Part shown: piece by piece, positions 57,540 through 64,000 of the stretch
How positions within the stretch are numbered: position 1 is the stretch's first letter
Layout of the letters: every line of letters begins with the position of its first letter
The notes under the pieces: generated by a model
Seen by the model: only the letters and a program-made list of their open reading frames with translations
Databases searched by the model: none
Told to the model about the DNA's origin: nothing
From: Paraburkholderia bonniea
Lineage (GTDB): Bacteria; Pseudomonadota; Gammaproteobacteria; Burkholderiales; Burkholderiaceae
Reading direction: 5' to 3'
DNA length: 64,000 bases
NCBI RefSeq assembly: GCF_009455625.1
Contig: NZ_QPEQ01000001.1
Location: 2,232,001-2,296,000 of the forward strand
Translations under genes and position numbers: made by a program

Positions 57540-58376
57540 TCAGCCAAAACGGCCGGTAATGTAGTCTTCGGTTTCCTTGCGGAGCGGCTTGATAAAGATT
57601 TTTTCAGTTTCGCCAAACTCGATTAATTCGCCCAGGTACATATAAGCGGTGTAGTCCGAGCAGCGTGCGGCCTGCTGCATGTTGTGAGTGACAATCACGA
57701 CCGTGTAATCGTCTTTCAGCTCGGCGATCAACTCTTCAATCCGGCCAGTCGAAATGGGGTCCAGCGCGGAACACGGCTCGTCGAGCAACAACACATCCGG
57801 GCGCACCGCAATCGCGCGTGCGATACACAGACGCTGCTGCTGGCCGCCAGAAAGCCCATAGCCGTTTTGTCCCAGCTTGTCTTTCACTTCATTCCAGAGC
57901 GCGGCCTTGGTCAGCGCCCACTCCACGCGATCCTCCATTTCGGAGCGCGACAGCGTTTCAAACATCTTCACGCCAAACGCAATGTTGTCGTAGATCGACA
58001 TTGGAAACGGCGTTGGCTTCTGAAACACCATGCCCACCCGCGCGCGCAGCAACGAAATATCGCGCCGGGAAGTCAGCAGGTTTTCGCCATCCATCAGGAT
58101 CTCGCCTTCGGCACGCTGCTCGGGATAAAGCGCATACATCTGGTTAAAAGTGCGCAGCAACGTGGATTTGCCACAACCTGACGGACCGATAAAAGCCGTG
58201 ACCTTGTGCTCGGGAATCCGCAAGTTGACATCTTTCAGCGCATGAAACTTGCCATAAAAGAAATTCAAATGATTGACCGAGATCTTCGCGGCCGCGTGCG
58301 GCACGGGCCTCAGGCTTGCACCCGCGCGCTCAAACCCGCGCGCTGGTTTATTGGGAGAGAGTTCGCTCAGATTCAT
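57540..58376 (-). CDS. pstB: phosphate ABC transporter ATPase
   Basis: 278 residues. Walker [30 protein letters not shown] (PstB-specific), signature [15 protein letters not shown], Walker [27 protein letters not shown]. The first ~30 residues are an extension rich in Pro and Arg. Lies 13 bp downstream of pstA. Confidence 0.96.
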   Translation of the reverse strand: MNLSELSPNKPARGFERAGASLRPVPHAAAKISVNHLNFFYGKFHALKDVNLRIPEHKVTAFIGPSGCGKSTLLRTFNQMYALYPEQRAEGEILMDGENLLTSRRDISLLRARVGMVFQKPTPFPMSIYDNIAFGVKMFETLSRSEMEDRVEWALTKAALWNEVKDKLGQNGYGLSGGQQQRLCIARAIAVRPDVLLLDEPCSALDPISTGRIEELIAELKDDYTVVIVTHNMQQAARCSDYTAYMYLGELIEFGETEKIFIKPLRKETEDYITGRFG

Positions 58377-58389
58377 CACCTGGTTTTCC

Positions 58390-59286
58390 TTAGCGTTTCG
58401 AGAAGATCGTGCGTGCGAGGATATTCAGCCCCAGCACGCAAAGCGTAATCAGAAAGACTCCGGCCCATGCCAACGACTGCCACTGGGCAAACGGGCTCAT
58501 CGCAAACTTGAAGATAGTCACGGGAAGATTGGCAACTGGCTGGCTCATGTCCCATGTGAAGAACTGATTCGACAGCGCAGTGAACAGAAGCGGCGCGGTT
58601 TCACCCGCGATACGGGCCACGCCCAGCAGCACACCGGTCACGATGCCCGCCGTAGAAGCCTTAAGCGTGATTGACAGCACCATCTTCCATTTCGGCGTGC
58701 CCAGCGCAAAAGCCGCTTCACGCAGCGCATTCGGCACGAGCTTGAGCATGTTTTCCGTCGTGCGGATCACAATCGGAATCTGCAACAGCGCCAGCGCGAT
58801 CACCCCAGCCCAGCCACTGAAATGGCCCATCTTGAGCACCACCAGCGCATACACAAACAAGCCCACGATGATTGACGGCGCGGACAGCAAGATATCGTTG
58901 ACGAAACGCGTGATGCTCGCCAGCCAGCTTTTTTGTCCGTACTCGGCCAGAAACACCCCAGCCAGAATACCGATCGGCGTGCCCGCAAAGGTCGCCAGGC
59001 CAACCATCATCAGGCTGCCGACAATCGCATTGGCGAGCCCACCGCCATCGGTATTAGGCGGCGGCGTCGACTCAGTAAACAACGCCAGCGACAGCCCGCC
59101 CACACCGAGCCGCAACGTGGTGAACAAAATCCAGATCAACCAGATCAAGCCAAACACCATGGCTGCCAGCGACAAGGTCAACGCCACGGCATTGGTCACC
59201 CGGCGACGGCGCTGCAAACGCACCCGCATGGCTTCGAGTGCGGCCCCACCGCTTGACGCGGGCATGTCGGACATTGGCTGGCTCAT
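58390..59286 (-). CDS. pstA: phosphate ABC permease PstA
   Basis: 298 residues, six membrane segments; EAA-type loop [20 protein letters not shown]. Start overlaps the pstC stop in ATGA, so both permease halves are made together. Typical PstA text [20 protein letters not shown]. Confidence 0.95.
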   Translation of the reverse strand: MSQPMSDMPASSGGAALEAMRVRLQRRRRVTNAVALTLSLAAMVFGLIWLIWILFTTLRLGVGGLSLALFTESTPPPNTDGGGLANAIVGSLMMVGLATFAGTPIGILAGVFLAEYGQKSWLASITRFVNDILLSAPSIIVGLFVYALVVLKMGHFSGWAGVIALALLQIPIVIRTTENMLKLVPNALREAAFALGTPKWKMVLSITLKASTAGIVTGVLLGVARIAGETAPLLFTALSNQFFTWDMSQPVANLPVTIFKFAMSPFAQWQSLAWAGVFLITLCVLGLNILARTIFSKR

Positions 59287-60269
59287 TTCGCCCCCTCCTT
59301 GCGTTCAAGGCGCAGCAGCATCAGCTTCGACACCGACAGCACGATAAAAGTAATGACAAAGAGAATCAGGCCCAACTCCATCAAGGCCGCGGTATGCAAG
59401 CCCGGGCTCGCTTCGGCAAACTCATTGGCCAGCGCCGACGTGATGCTATTGCCCGGCGAAAACAGCGACACGTTATCCAGCAAGTTGGTGTTACCGATCA
59501 CGAAGGTCACCGCCATGGTCTCGCCCAGCGCCCGGCCAAGGCCCAGCATGATGCCGCCGATCACCCCGGTGCGCGTGAACGGCAGCACGATCTTCCACAT
59601 GACTTCCCACGTGGTGCAACCCACGCCATACGCCGATTCTTTCAGCAGCACCGGCGTGACCTCAAACACATCGCGCATCACCGAAGCGATGTACGGAATA
59701 ATCATGATCGCCAGAATCACCCCTGCGCACAGGATGCCAATGCCAATCGGCGCGCCGCGAAATAACGCACCCACAAACGGTATGCCGCCCAGCACATGGC
59801 CTAGCGGCTTTTGAAACCAGGAAGCAAAAATCGGCGCAAACACTAACAGCCCCCACATGCCGTACACAATCGACGGAATCGCGGCGAGCAGTTCAATGGC
59901 AATACCCAGCGGACGACGCAGCCAGGCCGGAGAGAGTTCGGTCAGAAACAGCGCAATGCCAAAGCTGACAGGCACAGCGATCAGCAAGGCAATGACTGAT
60001 GTGGCTAGCGTGCCGTAAATCGGAACCAGCGCACCGAACTGATCGGCAGGAGGGTCCCAATCGGCATTCCACAGGAAATTCCAGCCAAACTGCTGAATCG
60101 ACGGCAGCGACGCAATCACTAACGACACCACGATGCCGCCCAGTAGCAGCAGCGTAATGGCAGCGCATGCACGGGTCAGCGAGGCAAAAATCAGGTCCCC
60201 GAAACGGCCCGGAGCTCTGGGCGCAGCAGACACGCGAGGCTGGTTCGGCACAGGATGGACATCGGACAT
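59283..60269 (-). CDS. pstC: phosphate ABC permease PstC
   Basis: 328 residues, six membrane segments after a cytoplasmic start. PstC text: [43 protein letters not shown] loop [36 protein letters not shown]. Preceded by a hairpin that separates it from pstS. Confidence 0.95.
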   Translation of the reverse strand: MSDVHPVPNQPRVSAAPRAPGRFGDLIFASLTRACAAITLLLLGGIVVSLVIASLPSIQQFGWNFLWNADWDPPADQFGALVPIYGTLATSVIALLIAVPVSFGIALFLTELSPAWLRRPLGIAIELLAAIPSIVYGMWGLLVFAPIFASWFQKPLGHVLGGIPFVGALFRGAPIGIGILCAGVILAIMIIPYIASVMRDVFEVTPVLLKESAYGVGCTTWEVMWKIVLPFTRTGVIGGIMLGLGRALGETMAVTFVIGNTNLLDNVSLFSPGNSITSALANEFAEASPGLHTAALMELGLILFVITFIVLSVSKLMLLRLERKEGAK

Positions 60270-60322
60270 GAGAACCCATTCCAGAAAAGGCGCACCACCT
60301 CACGTGATGCTTCGGAGAGCAC

Positions 60323-60358
60323 CTGGCGCGGTGGTTTAACGCACTACCACCGCGCCAG
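60323..60358 (-). terminator. hairpin between pstS and pstC, probable attenuator
   Basis: CTGGCGCGGTGGT and ACCACCGCGCCAG form a perfect 13-bp GC-rich stem in the 131-bp gap. With no T-run it would act as partial terminator or 3' mRNA stabiliser, giving more binding protein than permease, as is usual for pst operons (function inferred). Confidence 0.65.
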
Positions 60359-60400
60359 ACAAGAGCTGCTTAAAAACCACAGCACAGACTGCCGCGCCGC

Positions 60401-61432
60401 TTACTCAGCCAGCGCTTTACCTGTTGCGTCTTTAACCTTTGCTTTCCACTGCGAACGAATCTCTGCCACCACCGAATCAGGCAACGTGATGTAGTCCAGA
60501 TCGCTCGCTGCCTGGGCACCATTCTTGAATGCCCAGTCAAAGAACTTGAGCGTTTCGGCACCTTGCGCAGCCTTGTCCTGGGTGGTGTGCAACAACACGA
60601 ATGTCGCACCGACGATCGGCCAGGCGTTCTTGCCGGGCTCATTGGTCAGGATCTGATAGAACGACTTCGACCATTCAGCACCCGCCGCAGCCGCTTTAAA
60701 AGTTTCGATTTTTGGTTCGACCAGCGCACCCGCTGCGTTCTTCAGGCCGGCATAGGCCATGCGGTTTTGCTTCGCGTAGGCCCATTCAACATAGCCAATT
60801 GCGCCCGGCAGACGCTGCACAAAAGCGGCGACGCCATCATTGCCCTTACCGCCCGTGCCCGTTGGCCAGTTGACGGTCGAGCCCTCGCCGACCTTCGACT
60901 TCCATTCCGGATTCACCTTCGACAGATAGTTAGTCCAGATAAAACTGGTGCCCGAACCATCGGCACGGCGAACCACCGCGATATCGGTGTCAGGCAGCTT
61001 CAGTTTCGGATTCAGCGCGACAATCGCCGGATCATTCCATTTAGTGACCTTGCCCAGATAGATCTCGCCCAGCAACTCACCAGACAGCACCAGTTCACCC
61101 GGCTTGATACCCGCCACATTCACCACGGGCACTACCCCGCCGACCACCGTTGGAAACTGGAACAAACCATCTTTAGCGAGTGCATCATCCTTGAGCGGCG
61201 CATCGGAACCGGCGAAATCGACTGTTTTGGCAATGATCTGTTTGATCCCGCCTGACGAACCAATGCCCTGATAGTTCACCTTGCCGCCACCGGACTTTTG
61301 ATAGGCATCGGCCCATTTGGTGTAGATCGGCGCGGCGAAGGTGCTGCCAGCACCAGTGATATCGGCGGCCTGCGCGGCCAGCGCGAAGCACATGCCAGCC
61401 AGACCAGCGAACGCGGTATACATCAGCTTCAT
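60401..61432 (-). CDS. pstS: periplasmic phosphate-binding protein PstS
   Basis: 343 residues. Signal peptide [16 protein letters not shown], mature start [15 protein letters not shown]; phosphate-binding text [40 protein letters not shown]. Heads the leftward block of pst-pho genes and is preceded by Pho-box-like repeats. GGAGG SD. Confidence 0.96.
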   Translation of the reverse strand: MKLMYTAFAGLAGMCFALAAQAADITGAGSTFAAPIYTKWADAYQKSGGGKVNYQGIGSSGGIKQIIAKTVDFAGSDAPLKDDALAKDGLFQFPTVVGGVVPVVNVAGIKPGELVLSGELLGEIYLGKVTKWNDPAIVALNPKLKLPDTDIAVVRRADGSGTSFIWTNYLSKVNPEWKSKVGEGSTVNWPTGTGGKGNDGVAAFVQRLPGAIGYVEWAYAKQNRMAYAGLKNAAGALVEPKIETFKAAAAGAEWSKSFYQILTNEPGKNAWPIVGATFVLLHTTQDKAAQGAETLKFFDWAFKNGAQAASDLDYITLPDSVVAEIRSQWKAKVKDATGKALAE

Positions 61433-61476
61433 AAGACCTCCAGTGGGATGAGCGGAAACACAACACCACGCAGACT

Positions 61477-61494
61477 AACGTTGCTTTATGACAG
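61477..61494 (-). promoter_or_regulatory. Pho box half-site upstream of pstS
   Basis: Minus strand reads CTGTCATAAAGCAACGTT: a perfect CTGTCAT half, AT-rich four-base spacer, then a poor second half. Lies about 45 bp upstream of the pstS start, where PhoB would replace the -35 element. Confidence 0.65.
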
Positions 61495-61508
61495 TACCGT
61501 GACGAATG

Positions 61509-61526
61509 ATGAAACGAATGTGACAG
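61509..61526 (-). promoter_or_regulatory. Pho box upstream of pstS
   Basis: Minus strand reads CTGTCAC-ATTC-GTTTCAT: two seven-base halves matching CTGTCAT at 6 and 5 positions with a four-base spacer. Together with the next site the repeats are spaced about 11 bp, the PhoB tandem pattern. Confidence 0.7.
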
Positions 61527-62157
61527 TCACCGGACTGCCATCGGGAAGAAATAAGTCTAGGTCATGCGAACCGATATACCCTCGGGAAAAAGCCGGAAGG
61601 AAGCCCAGTGGGGGGTATCTGATGAACCAACTGGGTGCTGTCAGTTCGCTCCACGCTTTAAAGGTCAGTGGAAAATTAAACTGCCGATTTGCATGAAATA
61701 CCTGCACAACCTGATTTTCGAAGTTCGGATGTTTTAACCAGCACATCATCACGCCTCTCCCCCAGTTAATTTTTCTGCTATCCCAGGATAGTTCATCAGA
61801 ACCTTGATAGCAGAATTTTTGCAGACATTCCTTAGTTAATTTAGCCAGAACTTCTTGTATCTATGCGGCATGGATTAATGGCATCCTGGAAAATCAGCCA
61901 TAAGTGGCCTTCTAATGGAACGTTTCAGGCCGGTAAGTGACGCAATATGCTGGCAGCCGTGCTGGCCAGGTCGGCCGAGTGGCTAAAACCGACAGTTTAG
62001 CCAAGCCAATTTGTCAGGGTTGCGGGTTGTCACCTTGGGCCTTGTATCCCAAGGCACCCTGGCTGTAAGAGCTACATCGTGGCAAACAGTCGCTGTTATT
62101 TAATGCAGGCACAAACAAAATACGAGTTATGAAACTGATTAATTTTAAATTGACTGA
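61527..62157. other. intergenic stretch upstream of pstS and the decayed gene
   Basis: No gene or RNA recognised. A 7-bp inverted repeat CCTTGGG/CCCAAGG is at 62034-62055. The right part becomes AT-rich, marking the start of atypical DNA. Confidence 0.4.
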
Positions 62158-63456
62158 ATGCGTACTGAAACCCATCAAACTTTTTTGCACAGCTGCGCCT
62201 CAGACAATGATTTGCAGTCATCTTTCAAGGATACGATCCAACAGGTCGAACCGAATGAGTCCCGTGGGCCCATGCAAAAAATTCAGAATACAAAATCCAT
62301 ACATGGCAGTAACTCTGTCCAGGACGAGAGCGGTACTGGAAGTTCAGGAAGGGCATCTCTCCTGCGCAGGGAGGGCAGCCTGAGCAGCATTTCCATGAAT
62401 GCTGCGCCAGACATTCCAGATTCTACGCCGCTGACAGAAATCTCCGTCGCTAAAGTCTGGAACAATTTAGTCCTTAAAAAGGAAATATTGTGGCACCTTG
62501 TCAATGATAAAAATTCATGCGAAGAAGGCCTTTTATCGATTCAAAATGAAATTCTCAATATGTCATCGCATGAGTGACGAGAACAGAAAGGTCCTGGCAA
62601 AGAAAAAAATTACCGGATTTTTATTTGGGGAAAATGGCGGCATCGGTTTTTATAAAATAAAAATCTCGGGATCGAAAGGTTTATATAGCACTGATTTTCG
62701 GCAGTGGGTATATGAAGCACTCGAAGAAACCGATACCTCAGAGGGGAAATATTTCATTTCTTCTTTATATTTTTCATTTCGACTTATTGATAGCAAAATA
62801 GCACCGCCTGACACGGCAATTTTAATCAAATACAAGACTCACGATCTCGATACATGCGCCACCCGCACAGACGGTTTTGAAAATGACCCCTCGCTTTGCG
62901 CACCCACCTCGAATACGAACACAATTTCCAAGGCAGATTTGATTTTTAAACGTAGACAGCAATACGAAAGCATTTTGTCTAAACTACACCACGACCTTTC
63001 TCTGCAGGAAAAAATCAGCAAACCTGCCTGGTATCAACGGCATCCAAGTGTTGAAAAAACAAATTATGCGGCCTATCAGTGCAAAGAATTAAAAGAACAG
63101 ATAGCGCTAAAAACCTCCATTCCGGATATAAGCCAATTCAATAGATTAGAAACCATGGAGATAAAATTCAAGTGAAAATGCCCTATTGCCGCCATCAACA
63201 ATGAGTCAGCAAAACATTTAAATTTAGTCTCAGACGAGGATTATTTTGATTTAAATAATCTACCTTCCGGCACGAAACTTCCGTCTCTGGAGACTCTAGA
63301 TTTATCCGGATCAAATATTATTTCACTGGGATATCTGTATGACTTTCTTGATAGATATGTATCGAATATAAAAATTTTTCCAAAAATAAAAAATTGACTT
63401 TTAATTATGGAATTGCCGCATTTCACGAAGAATATATTAAAAGATCCCCTCTATAA
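62158..63456 (+). pseudogene. decayed member of the effector-like family (paralogue of the 386-aa gene)
   Basis: Three reading frames in series make one protein. Part 1 (from ATG 62158): loose Ser-rich N-terminus, then ISVAKVWNNLVLKKEILWHL, ending at TGA 62575. Part 2 (frame open to TGA 63173): ENRKVLAKKKITGFLFGENG, IKISGSKGL, PDISQFNRLETMEIKF. Beyond that TGA the same frame continues KCPIAAINNESAKHLNLVSD, LPSLETLDLSGSNI and PKIKN-stop at 63395. A one-base shift in the A-run there gives KKLTFNYGIAAFHEEYIKRS. Aligned with the 386-residue protein: LFGENGG...KIKISGSKGL with LLGADQKN...RISVGGLL; LPSLETLDLSGSNI with FPELLEFDYFGTGI; PKIKKLTF with PKIQKLRF. So one gene with two frameshifts and a nonsense codon. 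Alternatively parts 1 and 2 are two overlapping genes; the start of part 1 is uncertain. Confidence 0.65.
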
Positions 63457-64000
63457 CTTCTCCAGTTTTTTGCTGCAGCAGAGCATGCAATCAGATTAAA
63501 ACACCACATTGAACCTGTGTTTAACGTGCCACAATTCGAAAAAATCGAAGCTGTGCCAGATACTCCGCAGTGGACTTTAAAAGAAGCATTAAATTGGGGA
63601 AATGCCCCCTTCCGAAGGTTTTAAGACATGGCCTTGGCCGAGTCAGCTCTAATTAAATGTCGTGTCACCTGGACGGCAGTACCGCCCAGGCTTCACGCGG
63701 CAGATAAAAAGTGAATGCGACACCAAACGACCGGCCATGACGAAGGCTTGGAAGGCTTGAATCCCAGTGCCGGATTTACTAACCTACCTGACCGTTGGCA
63801 ACGCGGCAGCAACGAGAACGTCAATGGCCTGCGGCACCCGGTACCGCCAAATTAGTCGGCGCAGCACCTGGCGCTTGAAACGGCCATCTTTGACAAGCAA
63901 TCAGCTTCGTGCCTTGATTGTCTGGGCACGTCCGCCCGCCCCCTCGGTGAAACCGGTTTAACCCGTTTCACCACGGCGCCTTAAACACTCGCCTCACGCA
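63457..64000. other. gene-poor right edge
   Basis: A frame just after the pseudogene reads AAEHAIRLKHHIEPVFNVPQ and PQWTLKEALNWGNAPFRRF to a stop near 63624; it has protein-like character and may be a fragment of another decayed gene. The rest shows no supported gene. Confidence 0.4.
63946..63972. repeat. 8-bp inverted repeat near the right edge
   Basis: GGTGAAAC and GTTTCACC flank CGGTTTAACCC. Could be a weak terminator or protein site. Confidence 0.35.

Noticed and set aside
61558..62128. Possible small RNA or tRNA in the gap after pstS
   Set aside because: No cloverleaf or promoter-terminator pair could be built; only a 7-bp inverted repeat is present.

Overview
The window looks like a GC-rich betaproteobacterial chromosome, most likely Burkholderiaceae (Burkholderia, Paraburkholderia or Mycetohabitans type). 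This rests on the gene set: Burkholderia-style porins beginning QSSVTLYG, a complete pstSCAB-phoU-phoB-phoR block on one strand, a fused double permease of the nitrate/taurine type, ArgP, OtsA, glutamine-dependent NadE, and many short-unit tandem arrays between genes. Genus is an inference; no rRNA or tRNA gene was seen.

Layout. 0-4.8 kb is a decayed AT-rich accessory region: the edge of an effector-like gene, a broken hicAB toxin-antitoxin pair, an intact 386-residue effector-like gene, a broken leucine-rich-repeat gene and a defective IS5-type element abutting argP. 4.8-7.7 kb holds argP, an 8-bp tandem array and an orphan dcm-vsr pair. 7.9-10.0 kb is another AT-rich gene for a 702-residue alpha-helical protein with no recognised family. 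10.3-20.2 kb is ordinary chromosome: a PEBP protein, an MFS exporter, otsA, two related sigma-54 activators and two paralogous lipoproteins. 20.3-23.4 kb is an ABC ATPase plus double permease. 23.9-33.5 kb has a diguanylate cyclase, ompR-envZ divergent from a Spy-like chaperone, pirin, and a basic amino acid ABC transporter. 33.9-35.4 kb is a third AT-rich effector-like gene with pentapeptide repeats. 35.9-42.4 kb carries a porin, glnB, nadE, an acyltransferase and small genes. 42.6-53.1 kb is a sugar-acid catabolic cluster with a divergent IclR regulator. 53.3-61.5 kb is ppa, sixA and the phosphate regulon. 62.1-63.5 kb is a second, ruined member of the same family as the 386-residue gene.

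How the parts work together. The sugar-acid cluster supplies an outer-membrane porin, two uptake permeases, a dehydratase, KDGal kinase, KDPGal aldolase, a DHDPS-type enzyme and a 2-hydroxyacid dehydrogenase: a path from an aldonate such as D-galactonate to pyruvate and glyceraldehyde 3-phosphate. The phosphate block links high-affinity uptake with the PhoR-PhoB switch, and Pho-box-like repeats lie in front of pstS. OmpR-EnvZ next to a Spy-like chaperone suggests envelope-stress control.

The least explained part is the set of AT-rich genes (left edge, 1.5-3.5, 7.9-10.0, 33.9-35.4 and 62.1-63.5 kb). They have serine/proline/asparagine-rich N-termini and repeat folds, which is typical of secreted host-directed proteins. 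Three of them belong to one family that I could align by eye and could not assign to any family I know.
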